A DNA stretch of 64,000 bases from Thiothrix litoralis. Its GTDB lineage: Bacteria > Pseudomonadota > Gammaproteobacteria > Thiotrichales > Thiotrichaceae. Below the pieces are notes generated by a model. That model searched no databases, was not told the origin of the DNA, and worked only from the letters and a program-made list of their open reading frames with translations. Below, in pieces: positions 49,481 through 58,463 of this stretch. Position 1 is the stretch's first letter. Every line of letters begins with the position of its first letter. A program made the position numbers and the translations under genes. The stretch spans positions 2,973,501 through 3,037,500 of the forward strand of contig NZ_CP072801.1 of assembly GCF_017901135.1 (NCBI RefSeq), written 5' to 3'.

Positions 49481-50455
49481 TGCTCTACCTTTCGGACTGT
49501 TGACGGAAAGACTTCCGCAACACGAACAAGTCTGGGTACTGTACGCTTCGTTGACTTCTTCAAACACCACTGACCGCGCGATCGCTTTGTATTTCAGTTG
49601 GGTTTTAAGCATGAACCAGCCTGCATCCAAGACGCTTTTCGCCATCGTGGTTTTCGCTAGGCCAGCACTGCTGACGTTGCCGACGAATATAGCACCGTGC
49701 TGTTGCACCAGTGCTGTGGTGAATTTGTGGGTGTCGTCCTTGCGTTGGTGTTTGATTTTGGCATGAATGGCTTTCACTCGCCGTTTTTGTTTGGCGCGTT
49801 GAGCTTTACCGAGCTTCACTTCAAGATTTCGGTAACGCTGCTGGCGTTCCAGCACCCTGCCATCGCTACAAGTGGCCGTGGTTTTTAAGCCAAGGTCAAT
49901 GCCAATCGCGGTTTGGCTTTCATTTGTAACAACTTCAACCTGCACCACCACATTGAAATACCAACGTCCCCGTGCATCTTCGGAAAACGAGCCGGAACGG
50001 AAGGCGTATTGTGACAAACCGTAACTGTCCCACACTTTGAAAAAATGTTTGTTGTAACGGACTTGTCCGTCCTTCCAAACCGCCGCACCCGACTTGAAGG
50101 GAATCCAGCCCAGCGAACGTTGGGAGCCACCGGAAATCCGCCAGCGCAATTTGTCTTTTTTGAAATGTTTGCGGGCTTTCGCGTGGGCCTCAGTGACTTC
50201 TTGCACGGTTTGCGAATGCAGGTTGAAGCCGCGCTCTTTTTTGTACGCTGCCTGTTGTTTGGCTAGGTCGAAGGCGGTGATGTTACTGCGTAGCCAACCC
50301 ACGCCGGGAATGGCGATATTGCTGTATTCTGCTGTGTAAGCATTGGCGAAATTCCACACCTGATTGCACTCAAACGCCCACTGACGCAACACGGGCGCGT
50401 GTTTGTCGCGGATGCGAACTTTGAGCGTTTTCAAGGTGGTTGTGGCTGGATTCAT
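49355..50455 (-). CDS. tnpB: RNA-guided endonuclease TnpB (IS605 OrfB family)
   Basis: 366 residues from MNPATTTLKTLKVRIRDK at 50455; an in-frame ATG 36 bases earlier is less likely. RuvC-like catalytic residues are intact: Asp in GIDLGLKTTATC, Glu in VFEEVNEAYST and Asp in DRDVNAARNILA. The zinc ribbon CSCCG...CANCG is complete. The N-terminal region (RQWAFECNQVWNFAN) is of normal length. The gene seems intact and could give active protein with the RNA from its 3' end. Confidence 0.92.
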   Translation of the reverse strand: MNPATTTLKTLKVRIRDKHAPVLRQWAFECNQVWNFANAYTAEYSNIAIPGVGWLRSNITAFDLAKQQAAYKKERGFNLHSQTVQEVTEAHAKARKHFKKDKLRWRISGGSQRSLGWIPFKSGAAVWKDGQVRYNKHFFKVWDSYGLSQYAFRSGSFSEDARGRWYFNVVVQVEVVTNESQTAIGIDLGLKTTATCSDGRVLERQQRYRNLEVKLGKAQRAKQKRRVKAIHAKIKHQRKDDTHKFTTALVQQHGAIFVGNVSSAGLAKTTMAKSVLDAGWFMLKTQLKYKAIARSVVFEEVNEAYSTQTCSCCGSLSVNSPKGRAGLGIREWMCANCGTLHDRDVNAARNILAAGHSRLAGGILVL

Positions 50456-50638
50456 GGGGTAGAGTGTAGCGGCATGATGGCAAAAAACCACTGAGTGGAC
50501 GATACTTCATCAGAGAAAGCCGAAGACGCTTATATCCTCGCCCTGAAGGACGAGGTTTTACGCGATTACTGATAAGATCAGTACGCACCCAGTTAGCACG
50601 CACTTTATTACACCGGATCTCAGCAAGGCGGAGGAGCC

Positions 50639-51871
50639 ATGTCAAACTTGAAAGAAGATGCGTTGAAATATCACGCAGAACCACGTCCCGGCAAAATTGC
50701 TACGGCTATTACTAAACCCACTGTTACTCAGCGTGACCTGTCATTGGCTTACACGCCGGGCGTCGCCGAACCGGTACGCGAAATCCACAAAGACCCGGAA
50801 GCCGCTTACCTGTACACCGGCAAGGGCAATCTGGTCGCGGTCATTTCCGATGGTTCAGCGGTGCTGGGTTTGGGTAATGTCGGCGCACTCGCGGGCAAAC
50901 CCGTCATGGAAGGCAAGGGCGTCCTGTTCAAACGCTTTGCTGACATCGACGTGTTTGACATCGAAGTGGCCACGCAAGATGTGGAAGAATTCATCACCGT
51001 CGTCAAGAACATCGCAGGAACCTTCGGTGGCATTAATCTGGAAGACATTTCCGCGCCACGCTGTTTCGAGATCGAAAAGCGCTTGCAGGAAATGCTCGAT
51101 ATTCCAGTATTCCACGATGACCAACATGGCACGGCCACGATTATTTCTGCCGGGCTGATGAATGCACTGGAAATTCAGGGCAAAAAACTGGAAGACGTGA
51201 ATATTGTCTGCGTCGGTGCAGGTGCTGCCGGGGTAGCCTCCATGAACCTGCTGACGGCTCTGGGTGCGAACAAGCAAAAGCTGCTGATGGTGGATAGCAA
51301 AGGCGTATTGCACACCGGGCGTACTGACTTGAATGCATTCAAACGCGATTATGCGGTGGAAACGGACAAACACACCTTGGCAGATGCTTGCCGGGGTGCG
51401 GATGTGTTCATTGGCCTATCGGGTCCCAATGTCATGAGCGTCGACATGCTCAACAGCATGGCAGCTAATCCGATTGTGTTTGCCCTGTCTAACCCTGACC
51501 CGGAAATTGCGCCAGCCGTGGCACTGGCGGCACGTGATGACCTGCTGATGGCTACCGGACGCAGTGATTACCCCAACCAGATCAATAACGTGCTGGGTTT
51601 CCCGTTCCTGTTCCGTGGAGCGTTGGATGTACGCGCCCGCTGCATCAATAACGAGATGCTGAAAGCGGCGGTGTATGCTTTGGCGGAATTGGCACGGGAA
51701 CCTGTCCCCGCTGAAGTGTTGACGGCTTATAGCCTCGACAGTTTGTCATTCGGCAAGCATTACATTATCCCGACCCCGTTCGACCCGCGTTTGCGTGAAC
51801 GTGTACCGGCTGCCGTATCCAAAGCGGCAGTGGCATCCGGGGTAGCCCGTTTGCCTTATAACCCGTTGTAA
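50639..51871 (+). CDS. Malic enzyme, short form without phosphotransacetylase domain
   Basis: 410 residues. Decarboxylates malate to pyruvate with NAD(P). AYTPGVAEPVREIH, SDGSAVLGLGNVGALAGKPV, HDDQHGTATI, VCVGAGAAGVASMNLLTALG (Rossmann), ALSNPDPEIAP and SDYPNQINNVLGFPFLFRGA are all present. E. coli MaeB-type enzymes are about 760 residues with a C-terminal PTA-like domain; this one ends before it. GGAGGAG stands before the ATG. Overlaps the convergent hemY by 16 bases. Cofactor preference is not readable. Confidence 0.93.
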   Translation: MSNLKEDALKYHAEPRPGKIATAITKPTVTQRDLSLAYTPGVAEPVREIHKDPEAAYLYTGKGNLVAVISDGSAVLGLGNVGALAGKPVMEGKGVLFKRFADIDVFDIEVATQDVEEFITVVKNIAGTFGGINLEDISAPRCFEIEKRLQEMLDIPVFHDDQHGTATIISAGLMNALEIQGKKLEDVNIVCVGAGAAGVASMNLLTALGANKQKLLMVDSKGVLHTGRTDLNAFKRDYAVETDKHTLADACRGADVFIGLSGPNVMSVDMLNSMAANPIVFALSNPDPEIAPAVALAARDDLLMATGRSDYPNQINNVLGFPFLFRGALDVRARCINNEMLKAAVYALAELAREPVPAEVLTAYSLDSLSFGKHYIIPTPFDPRLRERVPAAVSKAAVASGVARLPYNPL

Positions 51872-53133
51872 GGGGTTAACGCTGGTGGCGCCTGCGGGTT
51901 AAGCTGCGGGCGCTGTGTCGGCGTCAGGCTTAGCTTTTCACCGTCATGACGAATACAGTAACGCAAGCCTAAACGGTAACAACGCTGGGCATTTTCCGGC
52001 TCTTTCATGGTTTCCAGCAATTCTGCCAGTTCCAGATAGCCTTCGGCATTCGGGGTCTGGTTAAGGCTGGACTCGTAATAGCTTTTCGCCATGCCCCACA
52101 GCTTTTGCTGGTTGTAAAGACGCGCTAACAGCAGCAGCAAAGCTGGGTTATTATCGGCTTGGCTGAGTTGCCATTTTTCCGCTTGCTGAATGGTGCTCCC
52201 CAAACTGTGGTGCTGGGTACGCCCGAATAAATCCGCCAAGCCATCATCCCAACGCTTATTGAGGATATTGCTGATCAGGCCATTGCAGGCCAAATCATCC
52301 CCAGCAGTGTGCAAGGCTTTGGCGTACAACAAAATCGCATCGTGGTTTTCGCGAATCGGAGTGGGAAGTTTTTTCCACATCGCTTGGAGTTTGTCGGTAT
52401 GCCCTTCTTTGGCATAGTGCTGGAACATGGCTTGTAAGGTTGCGCCTTGCACCTTACTCATCTCATCGTTTTTCAGCAGACTCTGTTTTGCCAAATCCGG
52501 TAATAAGCCGAGTAGCGCCTCCCAACTTTCCTGCCGATACAACACTTTTGCAAGCAACTTCAGTACATAAGGGTGCTTGGGTGACAGTTCACGCAACCGC
52601 ACCAAAGTGGCATGAGCTTGCTCAAATTGCTCGCTACCAAATTGCATTTCTGCTTGCGACACACCCACGGCAACATTGGCTTTACTGTCGCTTTCAATCG
52701 CCTGCTTGAGGAGTTCGTCACGGCGTTCGTAGGCTTCGCGCATGTGCGCCGCACGAGCCGCCGCCAAATAATTTAGCAGCGGGGTATCACTGTAAGGGGC
52801 ATGATCAACCAGTAGCTTTTCAGCCTTATCCCAATGGCCTTCGGTTAATTGGATCAAGCCTTGGGTCAAGGCACGGTTGGCCTTGCTGCCCAAACGCGCG
52901 GCACGGAAACGGCTGAAACTGCGGCGCATCCCGAAGCCGTGACGCAACAAGGCTACAAACACGTAAAAAGCCACACACGCCAGTAAAATAAGGGCGGCGA
53001 GGGTGGCGGTCTTCATTTCCAGACTCCACACCCCCCAGGTAATGGTGGTGATGCCCGGATTCAACAATACCCACTGCCCCAGCCAGAACACCACCGCCAC
53101 CACAATCAGCAACACGATCAGATAAAAGATCAT
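51856..53133 (-). CDS. hemY: HemY-like inner membrane tetratricopeptide protein
   Basis: 425 residues: two N-terminal helices (residues 2-21 and 42-65, family pattern GVWSLEMKTATLAALILLAC), then tetratricopeptide-type repeats. The RRSFSRFRAARLGSKANRAL segment is characteristic of HemY_N. It follows hemX by a 4-base overlap and is the end of the hemCDXY unit. Role in heme synthesis is genetic, not enzymatic (this HemY is not the Bacillus oxidase). Confidence 0.88.
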   Translation of the reverse strand: MIFYLIVLLIVVAVVFWLGQWVLLNPGITTITWGVWSLEMKTATLAALILLACVAFYVFVALLRHGFGMRRSFSRFRAARLGSKANRALTQGLIQLTEGHWDKAEKLLVDHAPYSDTPLLNYLAAARAAHMREAYERRDELLKQAIESDSKANVAVGVSQAEMQFGSEQFEQAHATLVRLRELSPKHPYVLKLLAKVLYRQESWEALLGLLPDLAKQSLLKNDEMSKVQGATLQAMFQHYAKEGHTDKLQAMWKKLPTPIRENHDAILLYAKALHTAGDDLACNGLISNILNKRWDDGLADLFGRTQHHSLGSTIQQAEKWQLSQADNNPALLLLLARLYNQQKLWGMAKSYYESSLNQTPNAEGYLELAELLETMKEPENAQRCYRLGLRYCIRHDGEKLSLTPTQRPQLNPQAPPALTPYNGL

Positions 53134-54377
53134 TCGTGTTTACCCCCTTCTTTTTTGGCCTTCTCGGTGGGTTCGTCGGCGGATTTTTCGGGAGCATCAA
53201 CCGCTACCGTCGCCTTTTGCTCGACAGCCTCGGTATGGCGGGCGCTTTCCAGTTGTTTGAGACTCGCGGAAATATCCGGGGTAGTCGGCTGCAATTCCAG
53301 CTTATCGAAACCTTCCAACTCAGTCAGCAAGGGCTTGGCCAGATCGGCAGGGTAATACGTGCTGACTGCATCACGAATCAGCCCAAGCTGGGCATGGAAA
53401 CCGGCATTATCACGCTCCAGCACCAGCAACCGTAAGGTCTCCAGGCGCACCCGTAACAGTTGGAACAGGTGCAAGCGGGCATCCGCATCCATCTGCATCT
53501 GAATAGGCTTGTCATGCTGGCGTATCACGATAGCATCATCAAACGCATCCGCCACTTTGCGCTTGTAATCAGCCCACAGGGAATTGCCATCTGCGGCGGC
53601 AGCGTCCTCAGTCAAGGCCAGCGGCTCACCCTGAGTCGGCGTGGTATTCAAGGCTGGCAAGGGTTTCAGCCCCAATATCAGCGCGTTGATGTGTTGGGAA
53701 GTACCCGCAATATCAGGAACAGCCGTAGCTTCCAGCGTGGAAATATCCTGTGCAATCTGTTGGCGTACCGGCAAGTAATTGACCGAGCCAACTTTCGCCA
53801 GCACCCCATCTGCTTCTTTCAGCGCAGCAGTAGCGGCTTTCACATCCCGTGCCAAATGCAGTTGGCGGCTCGCCAATTGCAACAGGAATTCGACTTCGGC
53901 AATTTGCCATTCACTGGCACTGGCAGGTGCGGCATTTTGTTGCATCTTGGCTTGCAAAAACGTGACCTGCTCCACCTGTGAAGCCACCGTATCAGCAAAC
54001 TGGCGGGTCTGGTTCTGGATGCGAGACATTTCCTGAATCATTTGATCGTTAGCCGCCAAGGTTTTCGAGGTTTTCGCTTCCAGATCCTTACGCAAGGTAT
54101 CGAGTGCATCACTGGCCGGTACAGACTGTAATTTCTCGCGTAATGTCGCAATTTCACTTGCATTGGCACGCGCCCGGTCATTCATACGCTGCCAATGTTT
54201 GTAACCTGCGGCAATGCCGATAACGGTGAAGAGTAGGGATAAAATCGCAATAAACAAGGCAAAACGCGCACTGGCGCTACGCGGGGAATCCGCTTTGGCA
54301 CTGAGATTATCGACGGCATCAACAGTAGTGTCGAAGGTTGTATTGTCAGCTTGGTGTGTCGCTGGTTTATCAATCAT
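53130..54377 (-). CDS. hemX: HemX-like uroporphyrinogen-III C-methyltransferase-related protein
   Basis: 415 residues from MIDKPATHQ at 54377, whose ATG overlaps the hemD stop (TAATG). One membrane helix (about residues 37-58, FALFIAILSLLFTVIGIAAG), a coiled coil (70-140) and a helical C-terminal part with EWQIAEVEFLLQLASRQLHL; a Lys/Glu tail ends it. It lacks SAM-binding motifs, so the methyltransferase label is historical. Between hemD and hemY as usual. Confidence 0.87.
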   Translation of the reverse strand: MIDKPATHQADNTTFDTTVDAVDNLSAKADSPRSASARFALFIAILSLLFTVIGIAAGYKHWQRMNDRARANASEIATLREKLQSVPASDALDTLRKDLEAKTSKTLAANDQMIQEMSRIQNQTRQFADTVASQVEQVTFLQAKMQQNAAPASASEWQIAEVEFLLQLASRQLHLARDVKAATAALKEADGVLAKVGSVNYLPVRQQIAQDISTLEATAVPDIAGTSQHINALILGLKPLPALNTTPTQGEPLALTEDAAAADGNSLWADYKRKVADAFDDAIVIRQHDKPIQMQMDADARLHLFQLLRVRLETLRLLVLERDNAGFHAQLGLIRDAVSTYYPADLAKPLLTELEGFDKLELQPTTPDISASLKQLESARHTEAVEQKATVAVDAPEKSADEPTEKAKKEGGKHE

Positions 54378-55153
54378 TATTGTCGTTCCTGTACCCAATG
54401 CGTGAGTGCTTGAAACATGGCCTCATCGCTGGGGTTATCTGCCATGACGAGGGTTCCGCTGAACCCGGCTTGCCGTGCCGTCTCCAGCATACGCTGGCTG
54501 CCAAGCAGCAGGGGAACCGTTTTTATCCAGTCAGGATTATCCAGCATAACGAGCAGGTTCAATATCCCCTCGCTGCTAGTGACGGCAATTATATCAAGCT
54601 GGCGCTGTTCATGGTGTTGTTTCAGGTGACTGGCATCAACTTTTGGGCAAATCCGTTGGTAAACGGCCACCTGATCGACGCTTGCGCCGCGTTCGCGCAA
54701 GGTATCCGCGAGCAATTCCCGACCTTCACTCCCTCGAAAGATCAGAATACGCCTACCCGCCAATGCTTGGGTTTGCGACAGCGCCAGAAAATCTTCGCTG
54801 GTAAACCCCGTTGCCGGAACCCATTGCACCGTAAAACCGTGCTGCTGCAAGGCGCTGGCGGTCTTTTTACCAATCGCCCCTAGCGTCATGGCCTGTAAGT
54901 GCTGTTGTTGGAGCGCATCCAGCAACTTCAAACCAAACGCCACCGCGTTAGCACTGATAAACAACGCAGTATCGTAGCGGGATAAATCAGCAAATTGGGC
55001 GCTGGCAACGCGCAAATCGTCGGGTTGACACACTTCCACCACCGGGAACAACAGCGCCTGCGCCCCCGCCTCTGTCAATAAATGCTGGAAACCGCTGGCC
55101 TGATGCGCCGGGCGTGTCACCAGAACCGTCAAACCGCGCAGGGTTTCAGGCAT
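54377..55153 (-). CDS. hemD: Uroporphyrinogen-III synthase
   Basis: 258 residues from [18 protein letters not shown] at 55153. The fold shows [20 protein letters not shown] (family ISxNAV), [34 protein letters not shown] and TSSEGI. The family is weakly conserved, but context is decisive: it overlaps hemC by 8 bases and hemX by 1 base. Confidence 0.93.
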   Translation of the reverse strand: MPETLRGLTVLVTRPAHQASGFQHLLTEAGAQALLFPVVEVCQPDDLRVASAQFADLSRYDTALFISANAVAFGLKLLDALQQQHLQAMTLGAIGKKTASALQQHGFTVQWVPATGFTSEDFLALSQTQALAGRRILIFRGSEGRELLADTLRERGASVDQVAVYQRICPKVDASHLKQHHEQRQLDIIAVTSSEGILNLLVMLDNPDWIKTVPLLLGSQRMLETARQAGFSGTLVMADNPSDEAMFQALTHWVQERQ

Positions 55154-56075
55154 GAATACCCAGTGACGCCAACACTTTGTCGCCACCCTGCGCCAGCAAG
55201 TCTTCGGCTACGGCGATACCCAAAGATTCCGGGTCAACCACACAGCCGCGCTGTTCACACGTGTACACGGCGGAACCATCCGGGAAACCGATCAGGCCAC
55301 GCAAGCGTAATCCGCCATCTTCCAGCTCGGCAAAACCGGCCACCGGCACTTGGCAACCACCGTTGAGGCGCTGGTTCATGGCACGCTCGGCGCGTACCCG
55401 CACGGTGGTTTCGGCATGACGCAAGGGCGCGAGCAGATTTTCCACGCGTGGGTCGTTACGACGACATTCAATGCCGACCGCGCCTTGCCCAATCGCAGGC
55501 AAGCTCTGTTCGGTCGACAGGTAAGCGGTAATGCGCGGCTGGAATTCGAGGCGGATCAACCCCGCAGCGGCGAGGATAATGGCATCGTATTCACCGTTAT
55601 CCAGCTTCGACAAACGTGTGTTGACGTTGCCGCGCAAATCCCTGATCTGCAAATGCGGGTAACGCGCCCGGATTTGAGTCTGGCGACGCAAGCTGGATGT
55701 ACCCACAATCGCGCCTTCCGGCAATGCATCGAGCGTTGAGTAACGGTTGGAAACAAACGCATCGCGGGGGTCTTCGCGCTCCAGAATAATCGGCAGGTGC
55801 AAACCTTCGGGGAATTCCATCGGCACATCTTTCATGGAATGCACCGCAATATCGGCTGTGCCCTCCAGCATCCCGACTTCCAGTTCCTTGACGAATAAAC
55901 CCTTGCCACCGATTTTGGAGAGCGGGCTATCGAGAATTTTGTCACCTCGCGTAACCATACCTACCATTTCAATCTGGAGGCCGGGGTGAAGTTCCTGTAA
56001 GCGGCGGGCAACGTGTTCAGCTTGCCACATAGCGAGGGGACTGGTGCGGGTTGCGATACGGATAATCTCGGCCAT
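55146..56075 (-). CDS. hemC: Hydroxymethylbilane synthase (porphobilinogen deaminase)
   Basis: 309 residues. [78 protein letters not shown] and the cofactor Cys in [16 protein letters not shown]. First gene of the hemCDXY unit; GCAGGA stands before its ATG. Confidence 0.96.
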   Translation of the reverse strand: MAEIIRIATRTSPLAMWQAEHVARRLQELHPGLQIEMVGMVTRGDKILDSPLSKIGGKGLFVKELEVGMLEGTADIAVHSMKDVPMEFPEGLHLPIILEREDPRDAFVSNRYSTLDALPEGAIVGTSSLRRQTQIRARYPHLQIRDLRGNVNTRLSKLDNGEYDAIILAAAGLIRLEFQPRITAYLSTEQSLPAIGQGAVGIECRRNDPRVENLLAPLRHAETTVRVRAERAMNQRLNGGCQVPVAGFAELEDGGLRLRGLIGFPDGSAVYTCEQRGCVVDPESLGIAVAEDLLAQGGDKVLASLGIHA

Positions 56076-56288
56076 GATTCCTGCGGGTGTCTGCTTCAGT
56101 AATACCTTGGCACTTTACGGCAAATGCGGGGCAACTTCCATCCTTGAGAAATATTTACGAAGAAACTTTGCACATAAGTCTTGTGTTTTTTCAGATTCAG
56201 GCTACATTAAGGTTACGACCAACGGAATGTAAAAATAACATGGAAGTTATCCTTATCTCTTCCTCTTAACGTGGTTGTTCAAGGACGG

Positions 56289-56354
56289 GTGAGATGATCA
56301 GCCCCCATAATGTCTCACTTGCAACGTGCCGGATCTTTAGCCCGGATCCGGCAC
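56289..56354. repeat. Two successive hairpins in a 330-base gene-free stretch
   Basis: The gap 56076-56405 holds no convincing gene. It contains GTGAGA (56289-56294)/TCTCAC (56313-56318) and, 7 bases on, the 10-bp stem GTGCCGGATC (56326-56335)/GATCCGGCAC (56345-56354). No T-run on either side. It could be an element end or a structured RNA; the hemC promoter must also lie in the gap. Confidence 0.4.
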
Positions 56355-56405
56355 ATCCTTGATTATTTATTCCATTCATGTTTCACAAGGCTCACATCTA
56401 AATCC

Positions 56406-56513
56406 TTACCACACCTGTGCTTGAAGAGGCTGGACTTCCCCGTCAGGCTTGCCCAGCAAATCTTTACAAAAAAAACCGAAGTCCGTCAGCAGGTTGGTGT
56501 AGGTGGCGGGCAT
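56406..56513 (-). pseudogene. N-terminal remnant of an Rpn-family nuclease gene
   Basis: On the reverse strand MPATYTNLLTDFGFF then KDLLGKPDGEVQ and a stop after 35 codons. It matches the first 14 residues of the complete gene at 57450 (MPATYINPLTDFGFK) and then goes out of frame in an A/T run. It is part of the 77-base direct repeat that flanks the complete gene. Confidence 0.75.
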
Positions 56514-56552
56514 AATGACCTCCCGGGTTGTGATGCTGTGGTCATTTTAGCA
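56476..56552. repeat. 77-base direct repeat, copy 1 (copy 2 at 57413-57489)
   Basis: 73 of 77 positions match by eye with 57413-57489. The repeat covers the first codons and the upstream region of the Rpn-family gene. Copy 1 also contains the stop codon of the intact gene, so its last codons come from the upstream region of the lost copy. Confidence 0.85.
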
Positions 56553-57450
56553 TAGCGAGTTGCTGGATAACCGCCAAGGGCAAACCCGCCACTTGAGCGA
56601 TTTCTTCATCCGACAAAGCCCCCAGTTGGAGCAGTTGACGGGCAATACTTTCTGCTTTGGCATAGGCACCTTCCTCTCGGCCTTCTTCTCGGCCTTCCTC
56701 CCGCCCTTTTTCCCGCCCGATCTGAATACCTTCCTGCCGCCCCTCCTCACGGGCAGTGACTTCCGAGTTCTTCAAATCCCGCAGATACTTCAAGCTTTCC
56801 TCGTAACGCTGCCGGTCTTGCGGGTCAAAGTGTGCCAGTTCCGCAATGGCGAACAGGCGGCGGAACACGTCCTCGGTAAACTGGTCGGGCACATCGGTCA
56901 GTTCTGCCAGATGGCGGAAGGTGTACAGCCATTTGTCTTGCAGGCTATCGAGCTGTTCCAGCGTCTTGGTAAAGCGCGGCAAGACCACATAAATGAAATG
57001 CAGCTTGTCGAAAAAGGGTTGGTTATCCTGATCCTTGAGTTGGGCGTAATACAGCACTTTTTGCGCTGCATCCTCCATCAAAAAGTCGAGGATGCCGATG
57101 GTGTAAACCGTGGAGAGTTTGTAATCCCATTCCCCCTGTTTGGCCTGCTCCTGAATCGCGAAGGTGGCGTAATACAAGCTACGATCCTTGAAATAACGTT
57201 GCTTGACCTTTTGCAGCTCAATAATGAAACGTTCGCCGCTGGTACTCATGCAATTAAGATCGAAAATGGCACGCCGATCCACCGGGCTGACGCCTTGGTA
57301 TTCATTCTTAGTGTATTGCAGGTCAGCAATCTGGTGGTGGTCGGGCAGCAGGGTATTGAGGAAACTGATCAACAGTTCTTTATTGGGTTCTTCGCCGAAC
57401 AGTTTCTTGAAACCGAAGTCCGTCAGCGGGTTGATGTAGGTGGCGGGCAT
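56542..57450 (-). CDS. Rpn-family recombination-promoting nuclease / PD-(D/E)XK transposase-like protein
   Basis: 302 residues. N-terminus TYINPLTDFGFKKLFGEEPN, the nuclease core with AIFDLNCMSTSGERFIIELQ (Asp and Glu-x-Gln of the PD-(D/E)XK motif), SLYYATFAIQEQAKQGEWDY, and the helical C-terminus with a GREKGREEGREEGREEG low-complexity run. Typical length. Members of this group multiply within genomes. It is flanked by 77-base direct repeats. Confidence 0.9.
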   Translation of the reverse strand: MPATYINPLTDFGFKKLFGEEPNKELLISFLNTLLPDHHQIADLQYTKNEYQGVSPVDRRAIFDLNCMSTSGERFIIELQKVKQRYFKDRSLYYATFAIQEQAKQGEWDYKLSTVYTIGILDFLMEDAAQKVLYYAQLKDQDNQPFFDKLHFIYVVLPRFTKTLEQLDSLQDKWLYTFRHLAELTDVPDQFTEDVFRRLFAIAELAHFDPQDRQRYEESLKYLRDLKNSEVTAREEGRQEGIQIGREKGREEGREEGREEGAYAKAESIARQLLQLGALSDEEIAQVAGLPLAVIQQLAMLK

Positions 57451-57659
57451 AATGACCTCCGGGGTTGTGATGCTGTGGTCATGTTAGCATGTTTGCCGTT
57501 CTGCCCGCCAAACCACAATCTTAGGGGCACGCGAGGGTGTGACCGGAAGTGATGCATGGTCTAATATCCGGTTAATATTCCCATTAAACGAGTACCTGCC
57601 TGTTAGACAAGCCAACGCAGATAGCCCAACGTCTTGCCCACCATCCCGCACTTCAGGAA

Positions 57660-58290
57660 CGGATGAATCCCTCTTGAACATCATGGAATCGAGTGGGGAT
57701 GACTTGAAACGCGCCGATGAAGCAGAACGGCAGATAACCGAAACCCTGCGCCAACTGGGACACGATGCGCTGTCCGGTTGGGCACAACGGCATGAGGAAG
57801 CCGCCGCCGACCAAAGCCGACAGGAAGCGGGTTGGCGTCCTATGGGGAAAAAAACGCTACTGGCACAGCACCTACGGATTGATTGAAGTGACCGAACGGC
57901 TGTTCCGCCACGGCGGGGGTACGTTGCCGGGGTGTGTCCGCGCCGCTGCAACGGGTGGTCACGGATTTTGGGGTGGATCATCCTTTCCGGCAGGTGAGTG
58001 AAAAACTTCAGGAACATTATGGCATCACCTTGCCCCCGGAAACGGTTCGGCAGACGACGGAACGTCATGGACGCCTGATGCTGGACAATACGGTACTGGA
58101 AACGGCTCGGCCTGAAAGTCCGGGAAAAGCCTGTGTGCTCTGTTTTGGCATTCAGGGCACTTACCTGGTGGATTTTTACCATCTGAGCGAATACCTAGCG
58201 GAAGCCGCCCCATCCTGTTCCCCTGACACCGCCGCAGGGCTGGAACAGCAGCAAGAGGAATTGAAAGCCAACCGTTCCGCCAAGGTACTG
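57660..58290 (+). pseudogene. Frameshifted ISKra4-like transposase remnant
   Basis: Three consecutive plus-strand frames give pieces of one transposase: AERQITETLRQLGHDALSGW (about 57720-57780), then after a shift near 57835 YWHSTYGLIEVTERLFRH, then after another near 57930 SAPLQRVVTDFGVDHPFRQ, EKLQEHYGITLPPETVRQTT and, after an internal deletion near 58155, YLVDFYHLSEYLAEAA and LEQQQEELK. The order fits ISKra4-family proteins as I recall them. No full element or ends found. Inactive. Confidence 0.7.
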
Positions 58291-58293
58291 TCA

Positions 58294-58447
58294 AGCGCTG
58301 TTGCAAAGCCTCAAAATTATTCGCCAGCAAAACACGCATTACCGGCAAACGTTCTGGCGGGCGCTCCAGCAAATAACGCCCCAGCACCACGCCCGCCGCG
58401 AACAGCGCCAGCAAACGCTGGGAAGTCATCCCTTTCAACATAAGCAC
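58294..58447 (-). pseudogene. Broken small membrane protein gene next to the transposase remnant
   Basis: The reverse frame starts MTSQRLLALFAAGVVL (58429; an earlier ATG at 58447) and then changes character (GRYLLERPPERLPVMR). The first 16 residues resemble the short membrane protein that often accompanies a sodium:solute symporter and DUF294 proteins; the rest looks like element DNA. The open frame runs on to 58025 through the antisense of the transposase, which is not a gene. Tentative. Confidence 0.4.
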
Positions 58448-58463
58448 TCCTCATGACGGCCAC

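Larger units (their letters stand above)
49342..50555 (-). mobile_element. IS200/IS605-type element carrying only tnpB
   Basis: Both ends show the characteristic subterminal hairpin of this group. At the left end, read on the minus strand, CCTCGTCCTTCAGGGCGAGG spans 50536-50555; at the right end TCCTCGTCCTTTAGGGAGG precedes a GAGGATGTCAA terminus at about 49338-49370. No tnpA (Y1 transposase) is present, so movement needs an enzyme from elsewhere. There are no inverted repeats and no target duplication, as expected. It lies between the M48 gene and maeB. Boundaries are accurate to a few bases only. Confidence 0.82.

Noticed and set aside
56560-57552. 330-codon plus-strand frame opposite the Rpn gene
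   Set aside because: Shadow; the minus-strand protein has the nuclease motif and GREEG repeats that produce the mirrored frame.
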